Notes: generated by a model from the letters alone, not told the origin. A stretch of DNA of 64,000 nucleotides from Whalleya microplaca (GCA_022497155.1 MU385750.1:419770-483769), one strand, 5' to 3'. Counted from the stretch's first letter, positions 1 through 11,392 are shown. Program-made: numbers and translations.

Positions 1-787
1 TATAAAAAATGGTTGTTTTTTTATAAGTATATTTTCCTTTATTAATTATTATATAGCCTCTTATTTAAAAAAACTTTCGCAGGCTTTATTTATAAATAAA
101 AAGGTAATAGTTTCGAAATATTCGAGCATTTTAAACGGCCGGTATATAAAAGTAGTTACAATTACGTATATAGTATCCCCCTAAAAATAAAGGTAAACTT
201 CGGGAAAATTATTAACCAGTTTTAAAAAAAGGTATATAAATATTATAATAAGCTATAAGACGGGTTACAAGCGCCGTCTATATATAAAGAAAAAATAAAA
301 GCGTTAGAAAAATAAATACGGGTTACCTTTCGATTAATAAATAAATTAATGCCGGTAGGGAGGCATTAAGTTATAATGTCTCTAAAAAGTTTAATTTGCG
401 TAAAAAAAATTAATTTTTAATTAACAGATAGATTAAATAAACTAGGAAAAAAAACGTATACGTTTAAATATTATTATAGTTTTAAAAAAATTAAGCGTTA
501 TTAAATATTGTTATAAGTTATTATTAAAATATTTAATTAAAAATATTAAAATCTATTATATAAAAGATATATATTTATTTATTAATAAAATATATTACGG
601 GATAAGTAACTCCACTATTAGGTAAAATATAGTCGTTTTTGTTTTATATTATTAAAAAGTATTATAACATTTAATTAATAATATTAGAATTTATTATATA
701 AAGGATATATATTTATTTATTAATAAAATATACTATGGGATAAATAACTTTATTATTAGGTAAAATAATTTTATATATTATATATAT
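1..787. repeat. RIP-degraded repeat DNA with a direct-repeat pair
   Basis: This stretch is AT-rich, TpA-dominated and has no usable reading frame. Two direct copies of about 100 bp lie at 531-630 and 669-768, offset by 138 bp. They differ mainly by C/T and G/A changes, as expected from RIP. I recognise no protein domain here. It is probably transposon-derived, judging from composition and context. Confidence 0.6.
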
Positions 788-1210
788 ATAACTTATATAC
801 TTAAAGTAAACATTTTAGATTTATATATATAAATTTATATACCTAAAATAAGCATTTCAGATTTATATATATAAATTTATATATTTAAAATAAGCATTTT
901 AGATTTATATATATAGATTTATATATTTAAAGTAAGCATTTCAGATTTATATATACAGATTTATATATTTAAAATAAGCATTTTAGATTTATATATATAG
1001 ATTTACGTATTTAAAGTAAACATTTTAAATTTATATATGCAGATTTGTATATTTAAAGTAAGCATTTCAGATTTATATACGCAGATTTACGTACCTAAAG
1101 TAAACATTTTAAATTTATATATATAGATTTATATATTTAAAGTAAACATTTTAGATTTATATACGTAAATCTACGTACCTAAAATAAACATTTTAAATTT
1201 TATATATATA
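788..1210. repeat. 42-bp minisatellite, about 10 units
   Basis: About ten tandem units of 42 bp are visible. Each has a core like AAGCATTT followed by (T/C)AGATTTATATATA and a second TTTATATA(TT/CC)TAAA. The core recurs at roughly 808, 850, 892, 934, 976, 1017, 1060, 1102, 1144 and 1186. Units differ mostly by G/A and C/T transitions. No gene overlaps the array. Confidence 0.85.
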
Positions 1211-1272
1211 ATTACGCATATAAAATATATTATATTAAAAATATATAAGCTATATATAAAACAAATTTATAT

Positions 1273-1515
1273 TTACTCGGTTAGCCCGGCTAATAACTTC
1301 CCTAAAACATTATCGTTATCGTTATTATCGTTATTTTTTTTTTATTATCTAAAATTTCTTTAAACGGCCGAAACTATAGGTCTTTTTTTTTTCCTCCTCT
1401 CCCTTTTTTTTTTCTCCTTTTCCGCTTCCGCCTCCGCCTCTATAAAAGCGGCTAACCGAGCTTTTAAATTAGCACGAGCGCCGGCCCGCTCGGCTTCGGA
1501 TAAAAACTTATAATA
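1273..1515 (-). pseudogene. Fragment of a charged, Ala/Glu/Lys-rich coding region, possibly a transposase tail
   Basis: Read on the minus strand, a frame opens around 1515 with an alanine-, arginine- and glutamate-rich stretch (for example LSEAERAGARANLKARLAAF). It continues into a lysine/glutamate tract, crosses three stops, and ends with an Asn/Asp-rich tail and LGKLLAGLTE before TAA at 1273-1275. The lysine tract is the complement of the polypyrimidine run at 1381-1440. Such charged tails are common at the C-terminus of pogo/Fot1 transposases, but no catalytic motif is visible, so the family is a guess. Confidence 0.3.
1381..1440 (+). repeat. Polypyrimidine tract
   Basis: An almost pure C/T run lies on the plus strand. 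It contains no CpA or TpG sites that RIP could mutate, which may be why it kept its cytosines. It lies within the broken charged frame on the opposite strand. Confidence 0.6.
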
Positions 1516-1554
1516 TACTACTAATTTTAGGCCGGCAAAATTAGGGGGTATAAT

Positions 1555-1622
1555 AGGCGGCAGTAATATTAGTACTGCTATTGCTACTACTACTACTGCT
1601 GCTACTATTTCTAGGAGTGCTT
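1555..1622. repeat. Imperfect (ACT/GCT)n trinucleotide tract
   Basis: A run of GCTATTGCTACTACTACT type lies here. A tract of complementary sense, (AGT)n, lies at about 2322-2388, so the two could pair as inverted arms around 700 bp of degraded DNA. Confidence 0.6.
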
Positions 1623-2321
1623 AGTTTATTATTATTATAATAAGCGTAAAGGCGGCAGCATATCGAAAAATAGCGACTGTTTATTATTAACTTTATATTT
1701 AAATCTTATAAATTTTAATAGCTATATATATATGCTAATAAAAAGCAGGTATTCCTTTACCCGTTATAATAGTAATAAATATAAATACTACTTAATATAT
1801 CGGTCTAGCGGTTAAAAAAGGCCGGCTTACGTATATAAAAAGCCTAAAAACCTTTTCTTTTAATATAGTTATTATATCGGGCGTTACCCCGCCGCATTAA
1901 GCCGTAAGCTTAAATATATATAGCTAAAATATTTTTTTATAAGCTTTTAGTTAATATATATAATATAATTAAAACGGCCTGCTATACTTATAATTAACGC
2001 AGCTTCCGGTAGCGGCGAAAGGGCGGAAATTAACTAGTTATTTTAAATTTATAATTAAAAAGTTACTAGCAACTAAATCTAATAACCCTATAATAAAGCC
2101 GTAACTTAAGCGGGAGCGGGAGGCGAGATATAAATAAGCTGCCAAAATAGCTTCTTATATTATTTGGCAGCTTATAATATAATTAATTATATCCGGATAT
2201 ATTTAATTACTCGATATAAATCTATAAGTATATATAAAAGGCTACGCGGCATTAACGCTCGCGATAACGGGAACGCGGAACGTTATTTTCCGAAAAAGGA
2301 ATATTATAAAAGTTAGCGACA

Positions 2322-2388
2322 GCGGCTATAGTAATAATAGTAATAGTAGTAATAATAGTAGTAGTAATAGTAGTAGCGGCAGCAATAA
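2322..2388. repeat. Imperfect (AGT/AAT)n trinucleotide tract
   Basis: AGTAATAGTAGTAATAAT-type repeats end in AGCGGCAGC. The sense is complementary to the tract at 1555-1622. There is no gene context. Confidence 0.6.
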
Positions 2389-2519
2389 AATCAGTTTAAA
2401 AAGGTTATAATTAATAGGTTTAAGCCTAATAAATATATAATTATATTTATATCTTATTTTGTCACTTTAATATTATATATATACGCAGTTATATATATAA
2501 ATTCCGATAGCGAAGGTAA

Positions 2520-2850
2520 TAAATTAATATATATAATTATATATATATATATATATATATAATAAAACCAGTAGTTAGATAATATATATAGCCGAATTAT
2601 TATATATATATATAATTATATATATATATATATATATATAATAAAACCAGTAGTTAGATAATATATATAACCGAATTACTGTATATATATATAATTATAT
2701 ATATATATATATAATAAAACCAGTAGTTAGATAATATATATAGCTAAATTACTATATATATATATAATTACGTATATATATAATTAAAACCAGTAGTTAA
2801 ATAATATATCTATATAGCCGAATTACTATAATATATATAATTACGTATAT
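2520..2850. repeat. AT-rich tandem repeat, four units of 70-80 bp
   Basis: Four units share the core AAAACCAGTAGTTAGATAAT followed by ATATATAGCCGAATTACT. Cores start near 2563, 2643, 2716 and 2786 and are separated by (AT)n of shrinking length. The unit length difference comes from the AT run. No gene is seen. Confidence 0.8.
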
Positions 2851-3327
2851 AATTTACTAGCCTAGCAGCTTTAATTTAATAATAATAAATAGGAAATAAT
2901 TAAACAGCTTAACTGCCTTAAACGCTCCCGTATTAAGTTCGCGTTTAGATTATATTATATAAATAGTATTATTTCCAGTTATATTAGTAAATATAAGCGC
3001 GGAAAGGCGATTACTTAGCTAATCGGGGCTTCCGGCTTTTAATTACCGTATAAAATTAGTGGAGCAGCGAAGTAGCCAGTACATTGCGCAAAGGTCAAAA
3101 TCTGCCCTGTGCCGTGCATGAACAGGTGCTCCGTTAACGACCCAGCTCTAATTCATGCCAACTTTGCCCTTGAATGTTCGTTTCAAGGATTTCACACAGC
3201 TCGGATGTTCGTACGAGTTGATACGCCCAGTGTGACTATTCTTTTCTTCCGGATGCTTGTCGTCTGCGAGACACCCTATTCAGCACTCTCGATTGATTAC
3301 TGGAGACCTAGGGTTAGCAATTGCATT

Positions 3328-3939
3328 TTAAAGCAAAAGTAGGAAAGGGACTGACGTGGCGCTATGGCGCCAAAGATAAAGAATTCCATCGCAAAGTAGG
3401 GAGTCTATGAGTAGGTAACTCAAGATGGATATCTGTTATTCTAGACTTGACTTACTGACTCCACTCGTTGGATTTGCGTTATTCCAAACGCCACCCCCGG
3501 CTCCCATATCCTTGCTCGACAGCATTCGATCATAGCAAGCGCATTGCCAGACGATATGATCAGGTGGAGGACCGTCCGGGGTGTTGACAAACGCGCCCTG
3601 GAAAAATTTGCCGCTCGGCAGCCAGCTTCCCGGATTCGCGGTATCATTGCCCGACAAACATATGTCACTGCAGGTGTCGAGGACAAGACTGTAGTCGTTG
3701 TCGAGCCAATCAATTCGCTTGAAGTTGTAGAGCTGGTGTAGATCTGATATGTTTGCCCTGACGTGATATATTCCCTCGTTTCCCCTATTGGGCATTGTGA
3801 TTGTCGCAAGACTTGACGATGTGCATTGTGTTGGCGTTGGATTGTCGCGTATGCGGGCCGGTTCAGGCACATGAAAGCGCCTAGCCGCCTCAACACCAGA
3901 TGACAGGAGAGCAACAAGGACAAAGGTTAGTAAATACAT
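3328..3939 (-). CDS. Small secreted cysteine-containing protein, effector-like candidate
   Basis: I recognise no family. The start is the ATG at 3939-3937 with A at -3; the in-frame TTG six bases upstream is not a credible eukaryotic start. Residues 1-18 (MYLLTFVLVALLSSGVEA) form a typical signal peptide. The mature part has cysteines at 39, 90, 94, 133 and 135 and two N-glycosylation sequons (N63, N98). Unspliced, the frame stops at 3436 (167 residues). A perfect GTAAGT donor at 3455-3450 and an AG acceptor at 3406-3405 define a 51-nt intron. Its removal joins 3939-3456 to 3404-3328 in frame, giving 186 residues and a sixth cysteine (C166), so I prefer join(3328..3404,3456..3939) on the minus strand. 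No good branch-point motif was seen, so the intron is likely, not proven. It is the only intact gene in the window, surrounded by repeats, which is typical of fungal effectors; function is otherwise unknown. Confidence 0.75.
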
Positions 3940-3970
3940 GGTCAATCAAGTATAGAGATGAATATCTTGG

Positions 3971-4067
3971 GTTTGCTCGCACGAAACAACCATCGTGTCT
4001 GGCCAGCCCTTATATGTTTTTCTGCAATGGTAATCAAGTGTTACAAGGGCTGATTAACCGAGCAAAC
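3971..4067. repeat. Nested inverted repeat in the promoter
   Basis: Two perfect inverted pairs are nested. GTTTGCTCG at 3971-3979 pairs with CGAGCAAAC at 4059-4067. CAGCCCTT at 4004-4011 pairs with AAGGGCTG at 4045-4052. The inner arm overlaps the putative TATA box. It could be an operator, a hairpin-forming element or the trace of a small inverted-repeat element. Confidence 0.6.
4009..4016 (-). promoter_or_regulatory. TATA box of the secreted-protein gene
   Basis: CATATAAG reads on the minus strand about 70 bases upstream of the ATG at 3939. That spacing fits a fungal core promoter with a 5' leader of roughly 35-45 nt. Assignment rests on sequence and position only. Confidence 0.5.
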
Positions 4068-4215
4068 ATTAGCTGAGAAGCTTTAAGAGATGACCGAGGA
4101 ATGCTACCTGAGGTAACATATTTCAAATAGGCTGAAAAGGTTTGTGATTATCCAGTCGACCGGCCACCTTCCGTTTGCGACATATAATATCGACCTTCTC
4201 CACTTAATTATTTAA

Positions 4216-4716
4216 AGTGTGACAGTGGGGCTATAGCTTAGCTATTACCATTATATTATATATTTTAAAAAGTGTTTAATATATTAATCGCATTTTAATG
4301 TTTAATAACAATTTATATAAAATTTAAAACCTTAAATTTATAATATTTTTAAGTGTAAAATATAAAATATATAATATATAATATATAAAATATAAAGGTA
4401 AAATATAAAAAATATTAAAAAAACACTGATTATTTTCCGGTAATACTAATCACTTATATTAATATTATAAAGTAATTTAATTAAATAAAGTATATATTAT
4501 ATTATATTATATAAAAGTTATTAATATAATATATAAAAGCTTTATATTATAATAAAGGCTATTATTACGACATTAAAATAAGTGTCACGTGTTATAAAAG
4601 TTAAAGTAACTTAGCGATTTAATTTTTATATATTTTATAAAAAAATATAATAACTTAAAGGAAAAAATAACGTATTTAAATAATAAGTGTGTATTATTAT
4701 AAAATTTTAAAATAAG
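4216..4716. other. AT-rich spacer without a gene
   Basis: Very AT-rich sequence with short recurring AATAAGTGT phrases (near 4580, 4683 and 4712). No reading frame or domain is recognisable. It marks the return to RIP-type composition right of the gene island. Confidence 0.6.
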
Positions 4717-4938
4717 TGTTACGGCCGAATTAAAACTAGTTAGGACTAAGATTAAGTGGGGTACGTAACGCTGTAATCACTTAGATAACTAAGCTACCCC
4801 ACCTTGCGTACATAGGAATTTTTAGCAAGCCTTGTTAAGCTTATTTCTTTTCTTCCTTTTTCTCCCCATGTTAATAATTTTACTAGTAATATAGCTAGAT
4901 TTTAAGCCCTGTTTTCCGTAAACGTATACCCCGTAACA
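4717..4938. mobile_element. Solo LTR, family D (copy D1)
   Basis: A 222-bp unit begins TGTTACGGCC and ends CCCCGTAACA. It is flanked by a perfect 5-bp duplication, ATAAG (4712-4716 and 4939-4943). An inverted copy lies at 56872-57100. TG...CA ends plus a 5-bp duplication and no internal region make it a solo LTR. It is less mutated than its surroundings. Confidence 0.8.
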
Positions 4939-4943
4939 ATAAG

Positions 4944-6207
4944 GAGTAAAAAATTAACTAATTATTATATAATAGCTTAATTTTAAAAAACCCAGTTATT
5001 TATTAATTTAATTTAATTAATTAAACTTATAATTTAATGACTTATATATAAAAGGTTTAATAAAATAACTTAAAATTAATAAATTAAGTTAATTACTTAA
5101 TTTAAAAATTAATTAAGTTATTTAATTAACTTAAATTTAACTTATTAAACTAGTTAATTTTTTAAAAATAACTAGTGACTTATTAAAAATTAACTAAAAA
5201 CCCCAACTTTTATAAAAATCGTTATAATAAATTAAATAACTCTTATTATAAATCCATTTAATTTTATGACTTAATTGACTTAATCCTTTTAATTAGCTTT
5301 ATTTTAGCTTAAAGTAATATAGGAATAAAACGTAAAATCGCGTAAAATCGGTAATACACGAATCTCGTAATTAATTAAATAAAGTAAGGTAGTTATTATA
5401 TTAAATATTTACACACCTCCTATAGTTTTTAATCTTTAGCTTTATTACATTATATTAATTTAAAAAATATTACTTATTACTTTTATAACTAGTTCTTATA
5501 ATATAATAATAAAACTTACTTTATTAATTAATTACTAATTATTATTAAAAATAACTATAAACTTTTAATTAATATTATATTTATTTATATTAAGGTTATT
5601 ATATTCACGAACCAGTAAAAATACACTAAAAATAAAAGGTATTAAATTAATATATTTTATATTAAAATAATATATTATATTAATATTAATAATAACGCGT
5701 ATAACTAAAAAATACGCGGCTAATAAAAAACGCGCCCGGAAAAAAGTACGCTTTTCTTTACTTAATTTAAAGCGGAACTTGCCGCAAGCCGATCGTATAT
5801 GCGATTTTAAATTAAAAAGCCGTTCCCGATTAAACGGCATTTATAGTTTTAAAATATCTGCTATATCGGCAACTTTAAATAAAAAAAATAAAAAGTTTAA
5901 AAAGTTTAAGAAACCTTTATTAAATCTCGGGAAACTTTTAATAATAAAGCTATAAAAAACCTGGTTTATAAAAAAATCTTAATAAAATTAAATAAGTTAT
6001 TTTAATAAACCTTAAATAACGTAATGAAATTATACGCTAATATAAAAAATAGTCTTTTCGTATTTTTCTTACCGTTAATAAAACTAAGTTACGAGATATA
6101 ACTTAAAGCGGAAAGTATAATAAACGCTATTTAATTTAAAAATATATACGCTTATTCGAAAGCCTTATTTTAAAAGTTTAAATAAAAAGCTTTTATATTA
6201 ATGATAT
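4944..6207. other. RIP-degraded DNA, no gene recognised
   Basis: AT-rich. The part at about 4980-5210 repeats the TTAATTAA/CTTAATTT-rich style of the ends of family C but is too decayed to delimit. An open frame at 5565-5840 (minus) has low-complexity Ile/Asn/Tyr composition and no domain, so I do not call it a gene. The right end may include the 5' part of the gypsy relic that follows. Confidence 0.4.
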
Positions 6208-6484
6208 TATCTTAGGACAGGGTGTCGGGGTAAATAAAAAGTGAAATATCAAGTTAAAAGTGAGTGTATATAATAGCTACTAAAGCTATTTAATTAAATG
6301 TATAACTATTTAGTGAAGTAAATGTGAGGGAAAAAGTCAGCTAAATACAGGTATGTGATTCACTGTAAAATGCCCTATGGAGTGCCTTGTGAATACCCTG
6401 TGGAGTGCCTTGTGACGTGGCTCTAGGGAGCTTTTAATGGCTCCTAAGCTGCTGTCAATACCCGTAATCCCTTACCCCGTAACA
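6208..6484 (-). mobile_element. Solo LTR, family A (copy A1)
   Basis: 277 bp beginning TATCTTAGGACAGGG (TG changed to TA) and ending CCCCGTAACA on the plus strand. It is flanked by the 4-bp duplication ATAT (6204-6207 and 6485-6488). Orientation is taken from the complete A element at 33821-37862. Neither the LTR-adjacent primer-site sequence nor the polypurine tract of A is beside it, so it is solo. Confidence 0.8.
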
Positions 6485-9099
6485 ATATATTAATATTAAA
6501 TAACGTAAATATATTATCTAATATATAATTAAAATAACGCCATTAAAATATTACGTAACTAAAGATTTAATTTAAATACCTAACTAAAAAAAGAATAAAT
6601 ATAATAAACAGTACTTTAAATAGCTTAATTAAAAAAATCAGCTAAAAACCTTAAAAGAAATTATTATTTAATAGTAATACGTTACTTTATAAACTTAATA
6701 AAGTTTTTTTAATAAAGAGGCTCCCGAAAACGTACCCCGTATTATTACCGAAAATATACCCCGCATTTTATACGCAAATACGCCTAATATTACTTTTATA
6801 TAAGAAAAATTATATCGCGTTAAATTATTAAACTTACTTATATTTATAGACAATACGCTTATTAACGGCAAACTTAAAATCGGTTATACATATTAAAAAA
6901 TGCAGATAAAAAAAAGCTAATTACTAACGCGGATATATTTTATTCGGAAATAAAAAAGCGTTTTTACCTATTAAATTATATAAGCGGCAATATAGCCGAA
7001 TAATTTTATTCGTTTATAAAAATTAAATATGAACCTTTTTTATTAATAATAGCGGATAAAGTTTTTAAAATTTATAAAAATATATATATATAAACCTTAA
7101 TAAATATAATAAAATATAAGTTAAATATAATAAATATAAAATAAAAAGCCTAATTATTTTAATGTTTTCCGCTTAAAATTTATTCCCTTTACGGGATTAA
7201 TTTATAAGTTTTGCGACGTTTAAAAATAGGACTTATTTAAAAAGTTACCCGACTAATTTAATACATTTATTATTAATAAATATTATAATTTAGCTTTAGA
7301 TTTCGTAGCGTTTTATAAAATTATTTAATAGTACGATTATAATTATTATCGTAACTATATTATTTAAGTTAAAAAAAAGCGACAAAAAAATCTTACCCAG
7401 AAAAAATAAAAAATAAAAAAATAATAAATAAAACTTTTATTAAAAATAATTTTATAAGTAATAAAAGTATTATAAATATATAAAATAATTAAAATATAGC
7501 GTTATTAAATATTAATAAATCGGGAATTAAAATTTAAAAGCGACTAATTAATAACGCCGACCGATTTACGTTTATTTAAATAAAACGATATTTTATTTAT
7601 TATTAAAAAAGGTATATTATTTTTAGCTGCTTTTATAAAATTAAATATATTAAATTAAAGGCAAGTCGATTTTATATAATTATAATATATATAAATATTT
7701 TAAAGTTTAATACTTAAAAGTTATTTATATATAAAGATAATTAATTAAAAAAAGAACCTTAAAGTAATGAAATTTTATTTTAAAAAATATGTTATTAATA
7801 ATAAATATTAATATTAATAAAGTTTTATTTGATTTTTTAAATCGGTATTTAAAAAACCCGGTATTAGCTTTATATATAATAGCTTATAATAAACTTTTAT
7901 TAATTATATATAATATATTAATAAATATAAAAATGAATGATTATATATTTCTAAACGTATATTTAATAAAACGACTTTTAAAATTATTAAAATTATTTAT
8001 AATATAATATTTTAAATTATAATAAATTAATAAATTTAACGATAATATAATATAGCTAATTAACGTTTTATATTTATATATTTATAAATATAAAACTATA
8101 TTATTTAAAATATTATATTTCTCGTTATTAATATAAAGTACGATATTAGTTTAAGATAAAAATAATTCGACCGGTATAATATTATAATAAACGTATAATA
8201 TCGTTATTTTTTATTCCCGCCCGAGTAAAAACCGAACTATAAAACGCGTAATTTAGTTATAAATAATATAAAGAAATTATTACCCGACCGGAACGGCATC
8301 TAGTAATAAAATACCCTTATAAAAACGAATAAACTTTAAAAATTAGCGTAAACGTAATAGCCGTAAGGCTTTTAAACGCTTAAATATAAAAATAATTGCG
8401 TTAATTATAACCTAAAAGCCGTTACCCGATAGAAAAAAAGTATTACCGAAAATTATAAATCTTTCTTTAATCGAATAGCGTATTAAGGAAATAAAAGTAG
8501 TAAAGAAAACCCCGGTTGCGGAAAAAACTAAAACTAAACCCGCTTAAATTATAAAGCTATAATAAATCTTTACCGCTATATTTATATAACGCCGAAACTT
8601 TTATACGTAATTTTAAAAGATTTTAAAAATGTAATAATAATTAAATTAAGTAATAATAAAACCCGAAAAGCCGCCCGATTTTAAAAAACCTAAAATCGAA
8701 ATAAACCGGAATAATAAAAATATTTATATATAATAATATAAATATTATATAAATATTGCCGTTATTAATATAACGTTTTTCGATAAAGCTATAAATCGTA
8801 AAAATTAATTAAAAGTTATTAATTTATATAAAATTAATCGCTTTATATAAAAAAACACCTAAAGTTTAAGTTAAAATAAGAAAAACTTATAAAAAATAAT
8901 ATAATAAATAATACTTAAATAATAGTATTATCGGTTTTTAATATTTAATGAAATAAATTCCGATAAACTTCCGCTAAATTAACTTAATGTTAATTATAAA
9001 ATCGAACTTAATAAAAAATTACGACTTAAAAACTTAAGTTATAGTTTTTTTATAAAATATTATTAGAAAAATTAAAAATATATCGTTAATATATCGCTA

Positions 9100-9849
9100 A
9101 TAATTTTTATAAAAAATTTATAAAATTAAACGCAGCTTTATAAGCCGCCTTAATATTATTTATATTTAAGAAAAATAAAAAATTAAACGCTATTATTAAA
9201 AAAGATTACAATTTTTTATTATGAATCGAAAAAGTAATAGCGCGAATTTTTAAAGCTAAAATATTTATATATAATTTAATAATAAAAAGCTTATTATTTT
9301 CTGAACCCGATATAAAATATATAAATATAAGGTTTTATTATTTAGGCTTATTAATAAACCGTTTATGTTTTAATAATATTTTAATAATATTTTAATAAAT
9401 TATTTAAATAACTTTTATAATATTTATATCGACGATATTTTAATTTTCTCGCAATTAGTTAAAAATAGTTAATAATATATAAATAAGGTATTAGTTAAAT
9501 TATAAGTTATAAATCTTTAGATAAATATTAACAAATATAAGTTATATATATAAAAAATTAAATTTCTAAGGTTTATAATATTAACCGAAAGTATTGCCGT
9601 TAACTTAAATAAAGTAAAAGTTATTTGCAATTAAAAATAGCTTATTATAATATATAAAATATAATCTTTTTAAAGTTTTTATAATTTTTATTATAAATTT
9701 ATTAAACGGTATAATATTATAATTAAATTATTATATAACTTTATTTAAAAAAGCGAATTATTTAAATAAAACTTAATATATAAAGTAATATTTTAAGAAT
9801 TAAAAGGTCGCTTTTTAAAAGCCCCGGTATTAGTTTATTTTTTATATAA
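9100..9849 (+). pseudogene. Reverse-transcriptase domain of the gypsy relic
   Basis: The YIDDILIFS motif contains the RT catalytic Asp pair. Downstream residues follow the usual gypsy order up to APVLVYF at the start of RNase H, where solo LTR A2 interrupts the frame. Numerous TAA/TAG stops sit where CAA/CAG or TGG codons are expected, consistent with RIP. Confidence 0.75.
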
Positions 9850-10149
9850 TATTTTAAAATAGGGTATCGGGGTAAATAAAAAATAAAAAATTAAGTTAAA
9901 AATAAGTATATATAATAGCTGCTAAAGCTATATATATAACTGTATAATTATTTAGTAATATAAATGTAAGGGAAAAAGTCAGCTATATATAGGTATATAA
10001 TTTACTATAAAATGCCTTATGGAGTACTTTATAAATACTTTATAAAATGCCTTATAAATACCCTATAAAGTGCCTTATAACGTGGCTTTAAGGGGCTTTT
10101 AGTGGCTTTTAAGCTGCTATTAATACCCGTAATCCCTTGCTTTATAATA
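9850..10149 (-). mobile_element. Solo LTR, family A (copy A2)
   Basis: 300 bp, heavily mutated (TATTTTAAAATAGGG start, TTTATAATA end), aligning end to end with A1. It is flanked by the 4-bp duplication ATAA (9846-9849 and 10150-10153). It splits the RNase H domain of the plus-strand gypsy relic, so it inserted later than that element. Confidence 0.8.
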
Positions 10150-11282
10150 ATAATAAAAAGATAAAAATAAAAATAAACGCCTTTTAAAATATCTTTTTAG
10201 GGGTATTATCTCGGTTTTAGGAAAAAAATTAAACTTAATACTTTATTTTTTTTAATTTAAATTTTTAAATAAAACTTAAAATTATTATTTTATATAAAAT
10301 AAAAAGCTAATAATATTAATTGAAAGTTTATAATATTAGTAAATAAAGTTAATAAATTTATAATATAAAAAATTATTTTATATTATTATAAATTATAAAA
10401 TATTCGAATATTTTTATACCAAATGTATATTTAATATCCGATAAACTAATTAAGCCAAATTATTTATATAATACTATTTTATTATTATATATCGGCCGGG
10501 ATTAAAAAATATATTAGCTAATATATTTTCCCGCTTTAAAATAAAAAATATATATATAAATAAAAAATAAAAAATACCGTATAATATTTATAATAAGGTA
10601 AAAAAACGTATAATTTTAATTACGTAAAAAAACGCGTAATTTATTTACGAACTATATCTTTTTTAATAATAACTCCTATATTATTATTAAGTTTTAAAAC
10701 TTTAAAAAAATATTATTTTTTTATAAAAAAACGAGAATTATAGCTTTATATTTAATTAAGCTTTTAATTAAAGCGATTCTTTCGTTAAAAAAGGTTCCGA
10801 AACCGAGTATATATTAAATAAATTCGCACTATAAAGTTTAAAAAATTAAGCCGCTTACGTTTTAGCCGAGGCTGTTTTAAAAATTTTATTATAAAAAATA
10901 AAAATATTTAATAAGGTTTATTAAATAAAATCCTTTTATTACTAATATTTAACTGGTTTTTAAAATCGGTTTAAAAGTTTACGTGCGGATAATTATTAAC
11001 TGGCTTAAGTAAAAAAGTATTTAATATTAATAGATATTTCGGCGACCGAAATTAACTATATTATATATTATAAAACGTTTAGTTTTTATTTTGCTATATT
11101 TAAAAAAGCCTATTCATTATTAAAAGCATTAGATTTTTTTAAAATAAATTAATTATAGCTTATAAAAAAAGTAAACGCGTGAAATAAGTGTTTTGCCGTA
11201 AGGCTTATATTTGTTAAATATAAGGTTTATATTATAAATTTTATTAACTTATAAGCCTTATTGAAAAAGTATCGGGAGAAAA

Positions 11283-11305
11283 CCGGAAGTTCTCCCTTAT
11301 CTTTT
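11283..11305. repeat. Short perfect hairpin
   Basis: GGGAGAA and TTCTCCC pair across a 9-nt loop, just upstream of a TATATAAAG sequence. It may belong to an old LTR or promoter of the preceding relic; it is too short for a firm call. Confidence 0.35.
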
Positions 11306-11392
11306 GTTTATATAAAGGGGGCGAAGCTTTTTTGATATATAAAAGGGTTAAAAATTACTATATTTTTATTTTTATTTTATAAGTTAATATAT

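Larger units (their letters stand above)
3056..4215. other. Island of normal base composition within RIP-mutated DNA
   Basis: Composition changes abruptly on both sides. Inside, CpA and TpG are common, all four bases are balanced and real coding structure is present. Outside, the sequence is dominated by TpA. The island therefore behaves as single-copy DNA that escaped RIP. It carries one secreted-protein gene and its promoter. Confidence 0.85.
6485..11392 (+). pseudogene. Relic of a gypsy retrotransposon gag-pol
   Basis: Plus-strand frames, riddled with stops, read as a Ty3/gypsy polyprotein. Reverse transcriptase is clearest, with YIDDILIFSQ near 9430 followed by a typical NKYKLYI..KIKFLRFI stretch. 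The RT/RNase H junction APVLVYF lies near 9826. RNase H resumes after an inserted solo LTR with GVLSR near 10200 and YRPG...NILANIFSRF near 10490-10540. The capsid/protease part (about 6800-8700) is too decayed to map. From about 10600 to 11392 I find no integrase; the end of the relic is unclear there. Family B is inserted at 11392/11393. Confidence 0.7.

Noticed and set aside
3118..3342. Plus-strand frame (about 74 codons from ATG) in the gene island
   Set aside because: It overlaps the proposed second exon of the secreted-protein gene on the other strand, has no domain or signal peptide, and its length is within chance for DNA of this composition.
3544..3741. Plus-strand frame inside the secreted-protein gene
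   Set aside because: Antisense shadow of the real coding strand.
5565..5840. Minus-strand 91-codon frame
   Set aside because: Low-complexity Ile/Asn/Tyr sequence from AT-rich DNA; no domain, no promoter, no relation to neighbours.
7789..8007. Plus-strand 72-codon frame
   Set aside because: Stop-free piece of the mutated gypsy polyprotein at best; not an independent gene.
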